Made by a program: the position numbers and the translations under genes | Notes under the pieces: model-generated | Seen by the model: the letters and a program-made list of their open reading frames with translations, nothing else | Told to the model about the DNA's origin: nothing | Database searches by the model: none | NCBI RefSeq assembly: GCF_030372065.1 | Contig: NZ_JAUDEA010000001.1 | Coordinates: 186,001 to 250,000 of the forward strand | Source of the DNA: Thermophilibacter provencensis | GTDB lineage: Bacteria > Actinomycetota > Coriobacteriia > Coriobacteriales > Atopobiaceae | DNA: 64,000 bases | Direction: 5' to 3' | Part shown: one piece after another, positions 18,950-26,892 of the stretch | How positions within the stretch are numbered: position 1 is the stretch's first letter | Layout of the letters: each line of letters begins with the position of its first letter

Positions 18950-19972
18950 CTAGCGCAGCATGTAGTGCTCAAGCCCCTTGCGGCTCCCCACGCCGAGCTT
19001 CTCCATGGCGTGAGAAAGGTGCCGCTTTGCGGTGTTGATGGAGACGCCCAGGTGGTCGGCGATCTCTTGGTTGGTCCACCCTCGGGCCGCGAGCATCGCG
19101 GAGGCGAACTCCGTGGTGGTCAGGTTGTCCGCCACCTCCTCGCCCGTCACGGGGTTGTGGACGAGCCTCCAGCCGGCGGAAAAGCGGTAGGTGATGTCGA
19201 TGATGCGCCGGAAGTCGTCCGGCCACCCGCGCTTGATGACCGCCTCGAGCATGCCGCCGAGGAGGCCGTGGTGCTCGCCGAAGGGCTCGATGAGGCCGTC
19301 GGGTCGGGCGAGGTCCCACGCAGTCAGCAGGTGCGCGCGGGCAGCACCCACGTCCCTCATGCCGACGTAGCCCATGACGCAGGCGAGGTGCAGGTAGGTG
19401 TTGGTGATGGGCCGCGCCTCGCCCTGGACGGCGAGCGCCGCCTCGGCGACGCCCACGCACCGGCCGTGCTCGCCCACGAGGTACGCCTGGTGCGCCAGCA
19501 CGTAGAGGGCGAAGGGCCGCAGGCCCTCCGGGAGGAGCCCGACGCAATCCTCGAGGGGCGGGACGCGCTCGGGGAGCGGCAGGTGGAGAAGGGTGCGCGC
19601 CGTGGTGACGAAGAACGAGGCGACGGCTGAGGCCAGGGGGTCGGCGTCGTCGAGGCCCTCCCCCACCGCGGCCCGGGCGGTGCCGAGCGCCGCGCGGGCG
19701 TCGTCGGCCTGGCCGAGCGAGAGGCTCGCGTAACCGAGGACGAGGCTCGCGGAGAGGAGCACAGAGAGGTCGTCGCTCGTCAGGAGCGGGCGCGCCGCGG
19801 CGGCGGCCGCCTCGGCCTGGCCGGTGAAGTAGAGGAGCTCGGCGCGGGCAACGTCGCGAGCCGGCCCCTCCGGCATCGACTCGACGAGCTCACGGCACCT
19901 CCCCGGCTCGAACGCCGAGCTCAGGAGCGGCATGGGGTCGCACAGGGGGTGTCGCGCGGTCACGGCGCCCAC
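18950..19972 (-). CDS. LuxR-family transcriptional regulator with helical-repeat N-terminus
   Basis: 340 residues in the longest frame. The first ~270 residues are Ala/Leu-rich helical pairs of a TPR/MalT-like kind; the last ~60 form a LuxR helix-turn-helix (LTTTEFASAMLAARGWTNQEI, then ADHLGVSINTAKRHLSHAMEKLGV). Starts are uncertain: GTG at 19972, GTG at 19963 (better spaced from AGGGGG) or ATG at 19933. It follows the HAD gene by a few bases, so the two are probably co-transcribed. Signal and targets unknown; such regulators are abundant in Coriobacteriia (general knowledge). Confidence 0.8.
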   Translation of the reverse strand: MGAVTARHPLCDPMPLLSSAFEPGRCRELVESMPEGPARDVARAELLYFTGQAEAAAAAARPLLTSDDLSVLLSASLVLGYASLSLGQADDARAALGTARAAVGEGLDDADPLASAVASFFVTTARTLLHLPLPERVPPLEDCVGLLPEGLRPFALYVLAHQAYLVGEHGRCVGVAEAALAVQGEARPITNTYLHLACVMGYVGMRDVGAARAHLLTAWDLARPDGLIEPFGEHHGLLGGMLEAVIKRGWPDDFRRIIDITYRFSAGWRLVHNPVTGEEVADNLTTTEFASAMLAARGWTNQEIADHLGVSINTAKRHLSHAMEKLGVGSRKGLEHYMLR

Positions 19973-19975
19973 CCC

Positions 19976-20617
19976 CTAGAGGATGAAGCCGAGATAGCTG
20001 TCCACGACCTCGTCAGCGGCGGAGAGGTCCTGCCCGAGCGAGCAGCCCGAGTAGCCGATGGCATGGAGCCCGGCGGAGTGCGCCGAGGCTATCCCCGCCG
20101 GCGAGTCCTCCACCGCCAAGGCCTCCCCCGCGCCCACGCCCAGGAGGTCGAGCGCGCGCAGGTAGGGGTCTGGGTGCGGCTTGCGCCTCTCGACCATGTC
20201 ACCCGTCACCACCACGTCGAAGAGGTCGAGCGCGCGCAGGCGGTCGAGGGCGGTGAGCACGCAGCGCGCGACCGTCGTCGAGACGAGCGCCACGGCGACC
20301 CCGCGGCCGCGCAGGGACGAGACGAGCTCGCGAGCGCCCGGCTCGAGGGCGAGCGGGGCCTGGGAGTAGGTCCGGTAGCAGCCGTCGCGGCGGCGCTCGT
20401 ACTCCTCGATATCGTAGGGGGACCCGTAGCGCTCCAGGATCGGCGGGATGACCACGCGGTCGTCCCCGCCGGCTATGGAGAGGAGCTCCTCGTCGCTCAC
20501 GGGCGCGTCGAGCTCCACCAGCACCTCGCGGACTAGCGCGAGGTTGTGCCGCTCGGTGTCGCACAGTGTCCCGTCGAAGTCAAACAGGACCGCCCCCAGG
20601 GTCTCCGGCCTTGCCAT
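19976..20617 (-). CDS. HAD-superfamily phosphatase, beta-phosphoglucomutase-like subgroup
   Basis: 213 residues. All HAD motifs are present: DFDGTLCDT (nucleophile Asp and acid/base Asp), VALVSTT, KPHPDPYL and VEDSPAGIASAHSAG. The helical cap after motif I puts it with subfamily I sugar-phosphate phosphatases/mutases. Substrate unknown. The ATG follows a GGGGGT-rich stretch. It precedes the LuxR gene in the same direction. Confidence 0.87.
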   Translation of the reverse strand: MARPETLGAVLFDFDGTLCDTERHNLALVREVLVELDAPVSDEELLSIAGGDDRVVIPPILERYGSPYDIEEYERRRDGCYRTYSQAPLALEPGARELVSSLRGRGVAVALVSTTVARCVLTALDRLRALDLFDVVVTGDMVERRKPHPDPYLRALDLLGVGAGEALAVEDSPAGIASAHSAGLHAIGYSGCSLGQDLSAADEVVDSYLGFIL

Positions 20618-20689
20618 GGCACCCCCTCCCCTCGTCTCGTCCCGCTAGTGTAGCAGAGGGGGCGCCGAGGCAGCCTTCCCCCGCGCAGG

Positions 20690-21826
20690 CTAGCCCGCCA
20701 GGCGGCCTGCGAAGTCCGCGAGCGTGCCGGGGATGTCGATCTGCTGCGGGCACACTGCCGCGCAGCTTCCGCAGCCTATGCAGGCAGTCGGGCGCTTGTC
20801 CTCGGGCAGCGCGGAGAGGGCCATCGGGGCGATGAAGTCGCCCTTGCCGGTGACCACGAGCTGGTTGTAGAGCGAAAGCAGGTGCGGGATGTCGAGCCCC
20901 ATCGGGCAGTGGCTCGTACAGTAGTGGCACGCCGTGCACGGCACGGTCCCTTGCGCGCCCATCTCGTGGGCGATGTCCATGAGGGCGGCGAGCTCCTCCT
21001 CGGACAGCGGGCGCTCCTCGGAGTAGGTCTGGACGTTCTCCTTCAGCTGCTCGAAGTCGGACATGCCTGAGAGCGTCACCGTGACCTCGGGGATGCCCTG
21101 CAGGAAGCGGAACGCCCAGGCAACGGGGCGCTCGTCGGGGCGCAGGGCGGCGAGGCGCGCCTCGTCCTTCTCGCCAAGGCGCGCGAGCTTGCCGCCGCGG
21201 ACCGGCTCCATGACCCACACGGGGATGCCCCACTTGCGCAGGAGGTCGACCTTGCCGCGAGCGTCCTGGAACTCCCAGTCGAGGTAGTTGAGCTGAATCT
21301 GGCAGAACTCCATCTCCTTGCCGTAAGCCTCGAGGAAGCGCTCCATCACCGGGATGGCGCCGTGCGCGGAGAAGCCCAGGTGGCGGATGCGGCCCGCACG
21401 CTTCTGCTCAAGCAGGTAGTCAAGGATGCCGTTGGCGGGGTCGAGGTAGCCGTCTACGTTCATCTCGCACACGTTGTGGAAGAGGTAGAAGTCGAAGTAG
21501 CCGGCGCCGGTCTTCTCGAGCTGGCGCTCGAAGATCTCCTTGACCTTGCCCATGTTGGAGAGGTCGTAGCCGGGGAACTTGTCGGCGAGGCAGAAGGAGT
21601 CGCGCGGGTGGCGTGCGAGCGCGCGGCCCAGGACGACCTCCGAGTTGCCCGCGTGGTAGCCCCACGCCGTGTCGAAGTAGTTGACGCCGTGCTCGATGGC
21701 GTAGTCGACCATCTCGTCCACGGCGGCCTGGTTGGGCTGCGCGTCGTCCCCGTCCACGCACGGCAGGCGCATCGCGCCGAAGCCCAGCCGAGAAAGGCGC
21801 TCCCCCTTGAAGTCACGGTACAGCAT
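20690..21826 (-). CDS. Aldo/keto reductase with C-terminal [4Fe-4S] ferredoxin domain
   Basis: 378 residues. An AKR barrel (GFGAMRLP start; catalytic-type FDTAWGYH, YFDFYLFHNV, GFSAHG) is followed by CTACHYCTSHCPMGLDIP and CIGCGSCAAVCPQQIDIP, two Fe-S motifs typical of anaerobe AKRs. Probably a cytosolic NAD(P)H- or ferredoxin-linked reductase; substrate unknown. The ATG follows GGAGAGGGGACCCGC. Single gene. Confidence 0.9.
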   Translation of the reverse strand: MLYRDFKGERLSRLGFGAMRLPCVDGDDAQPNQAAVDEMVDYAIEHGVNYFDTAWGYHAGNSEVVLGRALARHPRDSFCLADKFPGYDLSNMGKVKEIFERQLEKTGAGYFDFYLFHNVCEMNVDGYLDPANGILDYLLEQKRAGRIRHLGFSAHGAIPVMERFLEAYGKEMEFCQIQLNYLDWEFQDARGKVDLLRKWGIPVWVMEPVRGGKLARLGEKDEARLAALRPDERPVAWAFRFLQGIPEVTVTLSGMSDFEQLKENVQTYSEERPLSEEELAALMDIAHEMGAQGTVPCTACHYCTSHCPMGLDIPHLLSLYNQLVVTGKGDFIAPMALSALPEDKRPTACIGCGSCAAVCPQQIDIPGTLADFAGRLAG

Positions 21827-21908
21827 GCGGGTCCCCTCTCCATAAGCGACGCCATGTCACCACCAGTATACCGCGCCACCCGTCTCCCGGTAAGAGAACC
21901 CGCCGCCG

Positions 21909-21992
21909 CGCCAGACACCGGGGCCCGGCCTTCTAAGCAGGATCTTCCGCGAAGCGCAGTCCTGCGTGAAGGTCGGGCCCTGGCGTCTGGCG
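21909..21992. repeat. Family E nested stem-loop, copy 2, 3' of the PhoU-like gene
   Basis: Outer arms of 24 bp (21909-21932 and 21969-21992) pair with 21 Watson-Crick pairs, two G-T and one mismatch. Their sequence is unrelated to copy 1, yet the enclosed 36-nt core (21933-21968) is identical to the core at 9021-9056. Both copies have CCAGAC near the outer left end and TCTGG near the right. It ends 32 bp before the stop of the minus-strand PhoU-like gene. Confidence 0.8.
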
Positions 21993-22023
21993 GGGCGGTC
22001 CCACGCGCGAGACGTTCTTCTCG

Positions 22024-22650
22024 CTATGCGTCCTTCATGATGATGTCGCGCACAATACCCGAGACGCGGTCGCACGCATCAAGGCAGAGCTCCATGCGGT
22101 CAAAGATACGCAGCCAGGTGACCGCGTACTTGCCGCTCGCGTCCTCCTCGTCGGAGAAGAGGCGGCGCAGCGCCTTCTGGTAGACGGTGTCGCCCTCGTC
22201 CTCCACGGTACCGATCTCGATGGCCTTCTCGAGCACAACGCGGTCCTTCTTGTAGTCGGGCAGGTGGTCGATCATCTCCTGCATCTCGCGCACCGCGTGA
22301 AGCGTGAGCTCGGAGATCTGCTTGGCCTCAAGGCGCAGGTCGCCAATGTTGAAGAGGTCCAGGCGCACCGCAACGCCGTACATGGAGTCCATCACGTCGT
22401 CCATGGCAAGCGCCAGGCTGGAGATGTCCTCGCGGTCGATGGGGGTGATGAAGGAGGTGTAGAGCTTGGCCATGATGGCCTTGACGCGCTCATCGCAGGT
22501 GGACTCGTAGACCTTCATCTGCGGGATGCTGCTCGTGGACTCGGGGAAGTCGCAGATGATCGTGTTGTACTCCTCCGCCGCCTCGACGATGAGCGCGGAG
22601 AACTCCCTGAGCATGGTGTAGAACTCGTCTTCCTTCTTGATGCGGGGCAT
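22024..22650 (-). CDS. PhoU-like DUF47 family protein
   Basis: 208 residues, all-helical, with the DUF47 pattern FYTMLREFSALIVEAAEEY, SSLALAMDDVMDSMYGVA and repeated acidic helices that in relatives bind metal. DUF47 genes pair with Pit transporters and are thought to control them. Here it follows the transporter gene by ~60 bp on the same strand. The ATG behind AAAGGAGTCCAC is chosen over the longer frame. Confidence 0.88.
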   Translation of the reverse strand: MPRIKKEDEFYTMLREFSALIVEAAEEYNTIICDFPESTSSIPQMKVYESTCDERVKAIMAKLYTSFITPIDREDISSLALAMDDVMDSMYGVAVRLDLFNIGDLRLEAKQISELTLHAVREMQEMIDHLPDYKKDRVVLEKAIEIGTVEDEGDTVYQKALRRLFSDEEDASGKYAVTWLRIFDRMELCLDACDRVSGIVRDIIMKDA

Positions 22651-22709
22651 GTGGACTCCTTTACGTATGAGCTGGGAGAAGAACGTGCGGCCGGGCGCGC
22701 GGCCCAAAA

Positions 22710-23759
22710 CTAGAACAGGACGAGGAAGAGCTTGGCGAGCAGGTAGCCGATGATGCCGCAGCCCGGAAACGTGAAGACCCAGGTGAGGACCATCTCCTTG
22801 GCGACGCCCCAGTTGACGGACTTGGGGTCCTTGGCGGCGCCGGCGCCCATGATCGCGGCAGTCTTGGTGTGCGTGGTGGAGACGGGAAGGCCCGTCAGGG
22901 TAGCGATGAGCAGGCTCGCGGTGGCGCTGACGGAGGCGGCAAAGCCCTGGTACTTATCCAGGCGCACCATCTCCATGCCAACCTTCTTGATGATCTTCTT
23001 GCCGCCCACGGCGGTGCCGATGGCCATGACCGCGGCGCAGAGCACCATGATCCAGAGCGGAAAGCCGCCCATCTCGCCCACCGTCATGTTGAGGGAGAGC
23101 GCGATGGCGAGCATGGCGGTGGACATGAACTTCTGGCCGTCCTGTGCGCCGTGCATGAGGGCCACGCCGGCGGCGCCGAGCACCTGCATGCGGCCAAAGA
23201 AGTTGTTGGCCGTGCGACGGTCGGCGTTCTTGCAGGCAATGGGGATGACCTTGGAGATCGCCCAGCCGGCAAGAAAGCCCAGCACCGTGGAGAGCACAAG
23301 GCCGTAGACGACCTTGATCCACTCGCCGCCGTTCACGCCGTCGAGGCCGCCCGAAACCGCGAGCGCGGCGCCCGTGAGGCCCGCGATGAGCGCGTGGCTC
23401 TCGGAGGTGGGGATGCCAAAGAGCCAGGCGCCCACGCCCCAGGCGACGATACCGACGGTGGCGGCGGCAAGCGCAATGAGCGCCGCGTGGGTATCTCCGC
23501 CAAAGTCCACCATGCCAGAGATGGTGTCCGCAACGGCCGTGGAGATGAACGACATGGCCACGAGGCCCACAAAGTTGCAGATGACGCTCATCAGGATGGC
23601 GGAGTCGACGTCGATCGAGCGCGTGCCCACCGGCTCGGCGATGGCGTTTGCCGCGTCGGTGGCGCCGTTGACGAAGATGGTCCCCATCACGAGGAGCATG
23701 ACGATGATCAGAAAGGGATTGCTCGACAGAACGCCGAGAAACTGCTCAAAGCTAATCAA
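22710..23759 (-). CDS. pit: Low-affinity inorganic phosphate transporter, PiT family
   Basis: About ten membrane segments, with the duplicated PiT signatures FVNGATDAANAIAEPVGT and LMHGAQDGQKFMSTAML. Cation-coupled phosphate uptake at the cytoplasmic membrane. The start is uncertain: TTG at 23759 behind AAAGGAAGCGAG gives 349 residues beginning LISFEQFL; the open frame runs back to GTG 23849 but that extension looks non-coding. Pairs with the DUF47 gene just downstream; a Pho-box-like direct repeat lies upstream. Confidence 0.88.
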   Translation of the reverse strand: MISFEQFLGVLSSNPFLIIVMLLVMGTIFVNGATDAANAIAEPVGTRSIDVDSAILMSVICNFVGLVAMSFISTAVADTISGMVDFGGDTHAALIALAAATVGIVAWGVGAWLFGIPTSESHALIAGLTGAALAVSGGLDGVNGGEWIKVVYGLVLSTVLGFLAGWAISKVIPIACKNADRRTANNFFGRMQVLGAAGVALMHGAQDGQKFMSTAMLAIALSLNMTVGEMGGFPLWIMVLCAAVMAIGTAVGGKKIIKKVGMEMVRLDKYQGFAASVSATASLLIATLTGLPVSTTHTKTAAIMGAGAAKDPKSVNWGVAKEMVLTWVFTFPGCGIIGYLLAKLFLVLF

Positions 23760-23893
23760 GGGCGGACTCGCTTCCTTTGGAGGCCGGTCGGGGCGGCCAT
23801 TTGTCACAGCTTTGTAAACGCTCGATAAGGATAGCGTAAACGCGCGCACGTCAAATGCGAGAAGGGCGAGAAAGACGGGTCCGTTTGCCGTCC

Positions 23894-23911
23894 CTTACAT
23901 TGCGCTTACAT
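23894..23911. promoter_or_regulatory. Pho-box-like direct repeat upstream of the phosphate transporter
   Basis: CTTACAT TGCG CTTACAT: two copies with an exact 11-bp period, followed by a weaker third (TGTGAAC). An 11-bp period of TTACA-like hexamers is what PhoP/PhoB-type response regulators recognise (established for other species). It is ~135-180 bp upstream of the transporter start and near the tRNA terminator. Inference from pattern and position. Confidence 0.4.
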
Positions 23912-23932
23912 TTTGTGAACGATGCCGCACGC

Positions 23933-23963
23933 AAAAGGCCGCCGGGCGAGAAACCCGACGGCC
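23933..23963 (-). terminator. Intrinsic terminator of the tRNA-Thr gene
   Basis: On the minus strand GGCCGTCGGG pairs with CCCGGCGGCC (one wobble) around TTTCTCG and is followed by TTTTGC. It lies 12 bp beyond the tRNA 3' end. Confidence 0.8.
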
Positions 23964-23974
23964 TGCACTTACGC

Positions 23975-24050
23975 TGGAGCCAGCTACCAGACTCGAACTG
24001 GTGACCCCCGCTTTACGAGAGCGGTGCTCTACCAACTGAGCTAAGCTGGC
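23975..24050 (-). tRNA. tRNA-Thr (anticodon CGT)
   Basis: 76 nt with the CCA encoded. Acceptor GCCAGCT/AGCTGGC pairs perfectly; D arm GCTC-AGTTGGTA-GAGC; anticodon stem CCGCT/AGCGG with loop CTCGTAA giving anticodon CGT (reads ACG); T arm ACCAG-TTCGAGT-CTGGT. All canonical positions are in place. It is single, between the phosphate transporter and the TudS-PNP gene, with its own terminator. Confidence 0.97.
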
Positions 24051-24102
24051 GTAAGCGGCTAACTACTATACGAGAAGCGCGGCGCGCACGCAAGCCTGTT
24101 TT

Positions 24103-25299
24103 TTACAGCAGGCGCAGCACGCCGCGGACGAGACGCTCGAAGTCGTCCGCGTGCTCCCCCGCCGCGGCGAGCACGGTCTCGTGACTGACCGCCGGAGCGC
24201 CGGACTCGTTGGCGGCAAGCGTGAGCCCGAGCACGTTCATACCGAGCGCCCGCGCCATGACGACCTCACACACCGTGGACATGCCCACATAGGAGACGCC
24301 GAGCGTCCGCAGCGCCGCCACCTCGGCCGGGGTCTCGAAGCAGGGGCCGAGCACCCCGGCATAGACTCCCTCCTCAACGGCGATGCCAAGGTCGTCCGCC
24401 ACGCCGCGCGCGATGGTGCGCAGGTACGGCGAGTAGGCGTCGTTCATGTCCACGAAGGGGCTCTCCACGTCGCGCAGGCCGTCCCACTCGGCGAGCGGGT
24501 TGCGTCCGGTGAGGTTGACCTGGTCCGTGAGAATTCCCAGGCCCGTGTGCGCCCGCCCGGGCACGGCGCCCGTGGCGCACGCAAAGACGATGTCGCGACA
24601 GCCCAGGTGGTGCGCGTGACGCACGAGAGCGGTCACCTCGGCGGCGGAGTAGCCCTGGTAGAGGTGAATGCGGCCGGGGTAGACCACCACGGGCACGTCG
24701 TCGATCGTGCCGATGGTTGCCTCAAAGCGGTGCCCCGCCACCGGGCGCGCCGAGAGCGGGAAGCCGTCAATGTCACGGTAGTCTATGCGACGCACGGGAC
24801 GCACAAGCGAGCCAAGGTGACCCAGCCCGCTCCCCAGCACGATGGCCACGGGATGCTCCACGCTCGGCTTGCACGCCCTCACGGTATCCTCGGTTACCAC
24901 GCAGACCCCCTCCTTCTCGAGCTTTTCGGCAAAGACGCCGTCGCCCGGTACCAGCTTTCCTGAGTAGGTTCCATCGTAGACGAGTCCGACGCCACATGAG
25001 GGACTCTTTGCCTTGAGCACGGCCAGCGAGACCGGTGAGCGTCGCAGCGCCTCAAGGCACCTCTGCGCGCCGCGCTCAAAGTCCCCCGTCACGTCGCGCC
25101 CGTCGGAAAGAAAGACGCGCCCCTCGCGCTGCTCCGCGGGCGGCCGGGGCACGGGGAGCCCCGAGGCCGTCTCGGGGCACACGCGCAGGACGTCGACCTT
25201 TCTCGCCAGCTCGCGAACCTCGTCAGCGGGCTTGGACCCCCCGTCATAGCGAACGGGGGCTCCAAGCAGGCAGGCGCTTATCGCCACGCGCACGGTCAC
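24103..25299 (-). CDS. Fusion of DUF523 (TudS-like desulfidase) and purine nucleoside phosphorylase
   Basis: 398 residues made of two enzymes. Residues 1-~140 are DUF523, with the three cysteines C10 (ISACLLGAPVRYDG), C41 (VCPE) and C102 (SPSCGVG) that hold the [4Fe-4S] cluster in thiouracil desulfidase TudS. Residues ~150-398 are a trimeric-type purine nucleoside phosphorylase: VLGSGLGHLG, YPGRIHLYQGYSA, QVNLTGRNPL and GPCFETPAEVAAL with VSYVGMST. The usual NAAGG phosphate loop reads CATGAV, a deviation. A bifunctional salvage enzyme acting on thiolated nucleosides or bases is inferred. Start is GTG at 25299 or the GTG two codons later. It follows the SurA-like gene by 6 bp. Confidence 0.85.
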   Translation of the reverse strand: MTVRVAISACLLGAPVRYDGGSKPADEVRELARKVDVLRVCPETASGLPVPRPPAEQREGRVFLSDGRDVTGDFERGAQRCLEALRRSPVSLAVLKAKSPSCGVGLVYDGTYSGKLVPGDGVFAEKLEKEGVCVVTEDTVRACKPSVEHPVAIVLGSGLGHLGSLVRPVRRIDYRDIDGFPLSARPVAGHRFEATIGTIDDVPVVVYPGRIHLYQGYSAAEVTALVRHAHHLGCRDIVFACATGAVPGRAHTGLGILTDQVNLTGRNPLAEWDGLRDVESPFVDMNDAYSPYLRTIARGVADDLGIAVEEGVYAGVLGPCFETPAEVAALRTLGVSYVGMSTVCEVVMARALGMNVLGLTLAANESGAPAVSHETVLAAAGEHADDFERLVRGVLRLL

Positions 25300-25305
25300 G
25301 CCCCC

Positions 25306-26211
25306 CTACTCAACCAGAGAGCCGATCTGGATCGTGGCGCGGGAGAGCAGGGAGTCGGTGTAGGCGCCCCACTCCTCGCTGAGCTGCGTCGAGGCGTCCT
25401 TGTAGGCGCTCTGGGCAACGCTGTAGGCGGCGCTCGCCGCGGCGTAGGTGGCCGCGTCGTTTGAGATCTCGTAGCCGGAGAGCGTGGCGTAGTAGGTGCC
25501 GTCCGTGCGGGCCCAGTCGTTGGCCTCGCTGTCCCACTCGTCGCCGAGAAGACCGATCACGTAGCTCGCGTACTCCTCGGTGGGCTCGTCCTCCTCGCCC
25601 TCGGCGGGCTCGGACGGCGCCGTGGGCTGCTCGGGGAGCGTGACCGTGGTGACCTCGTCCTCGAGCTTGGTCACCAGGACGTTGTCGGTCAGGATGTCCT
25701 TGACCGCCTCCTCGTCCAGGCCAACCTGCTCGGCGATGGCGGCAAAGTCGTTGGTACCCACCGTCGAGGTAGCGTAGTCGGAGAGCTCCTCGTCGCTCAC
25801 GGTGATGCCTCGCGCAGCGGCGTCGTCGAGGATGAGCTTGTTCTGCACGTAGGCCAGCACGTCCGAGGCAGCGGGCACGGTGTAGGTGCCGTCGTCGTTC
25901 GCCGGGAGGTTGGAGCTGCCCTGGACCTCCTCGAGCACCTCGCGCGCCGTCACGTTGGTCGACTGGCCGTCGAAGGAGTACGTCGCAATGGTGCTGTCGA
26001 GCTCGCTCGCGGAGAGCGCGGTGCGGCCGTTCAGCGCCACCCCGCTCGGGCCGCCGAGCAGGAAGTGCCCGGCCAGCACGCCCAGAATCACCGCCACGAC
26101 GCAGATGACCACCCATGCGGCGACCGGCAGGGCGCGCAGGCCCGCGGCGCTCTTCTCGGCGTCCCTCTCGATGTCCTTCTCGGCGTTCATCTCGATGTCC
26201 TTCTCGTCCAT
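25306..26211 (-). CDS. Membrane-anchored SurA-N-like (foldase-like) protein
   Basis: 301 residues: a charged ~30-residue cytosolic head (MDEKDIEMNAEKDIERDAEK), one membrane helix (AWVVICVVAVILGVLAGHFL), then an extracytoplasmic domain of SurA/trigger-factor-like helices (SDVLAYVQNKLILDDAAARG, SDEELSDYATS) and an acidic EPAEGEEDEPTEE linker. No peptidyl-prolyl isomerase domain is evident. A chaperone role in secretion is inferred. The ATG follows GGGAAGGCGC. It is followed 6 bp later by the TudS-PNP gene. Confidence 0.6.
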   Translation of the reverse strand: MDEKDIEMNAEKDIERDAEKSAAGLRALPVAAWVVICVVAVILGVLAGHFLLGGPSGVALNGRTALSASELDSTIATYSFDGQSTNVTAREVLEEVQGSSNLPANDDGTYTVPAASDVLAYVQNKLILDDAAARGITVSDEELSDYATSTVGTNDFAAIAEQVGLDEEAVKDILTDNVLVTKLEDEVTTVTLPEQPTAPSEPAEGEEDEPTEEYASYVIGLLGDEWDSEANDWARTDGTYYATLSGYEISNDAATYAAASAAYSVAQSAYKDASTQLSEEWGAYTDSLLSRATIQIGSLVE

Positions 26212-26312
26212 GCGCCTTCCCTTGGCCAAAGGCCCGCCGCGGGGCGGGCCAGACGTTTCTTCTTCAGGTAATTCTATGCGCCGCCCGACGTCTCCTCGCG
26301 GGCGCCACATAC

Positions 26313-26876
26313 CTATGAGAGAGCTTGAAGGATCTCCCCCGAGAGGGCCTTGACGTAGCCGGCGCCGTTCTCGGCGTCAAAGCTCACGCGCGCCGCCAGG
26401 GCCTTCTTGGTCTCGTCGGAGGAGGCGCCGCGGGCAAGCTCGAGAAGCGCCACGAGCATGTCGCGGTACTCGGCGTCTCCGTGGTAGCACTGGATGGCCT
26501 CGTCGAGCAGCGGCCAGGCCATGTTGGAGCGCTCGGGCGAGCTCGCCGCAAGGCGGGAGAGAAGGATGAACGCCGCCAGGCGCACCGTCGCGGAGCCGTC
26601 GTCAAAAAGCGACGCCTCGGCGCCGTCAAAGGCGTCCACGACCTTCTCCGGGTGCTCGATGGCAATCGCGGAGAGGGCGTCCAGGGCCTCCCAGCGCGTC
26701 TGCGCCTCGGGACGATAGAGCGCGTCGACGAGCGCGTCCACATACGGGATCACGATGCCCGCGTTTGCGCGCGCGGTGAGGGCGATCTGGTGAGCGACCT
26801 CCTGGCGACGGCGCCTGCTCGCACCGGAGAGCTCCTCGATGAGGCCCGCGATCTGCGAGCTTTCGGCTGCTGCCAT
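26313..26876 (-). CDS. HEAT-repeat protein
   Basis: 187 residues of paired helices typical of HEAT/armadillo repeats: RRRRQEVAHQIALTARANAG, ALYRPEAQTRWEALDALSAI, SATVRLAAFILLSRLAA. No signal or membrane segment. The ATG behind AAGGAGGTCTTATTC is far better than the longer frame. It follows the NYN gene by 16 bp, so they are co-transcribed; it may be a scaffold partner. Function not known. Confidence 0.7.
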   Translation of the reverse strand: MAAAESSQIAGLIEELSGASRRRRQEVAHQIALTARANAGIVIPYVDALVDALYRPEAQTRWEALDALSAIAIEHPEKVVDAFDGAEASLFDDGSATVRLAAFILLSRLAASSPERSNMAWPLLDEAIQCYHGDAEYRDMLVALLELARGASSDETKKALAARVSFDAENGAGYVKALSGEILQALS

Positions 26877-26892
26877 GAATAAGACCTCCTTG

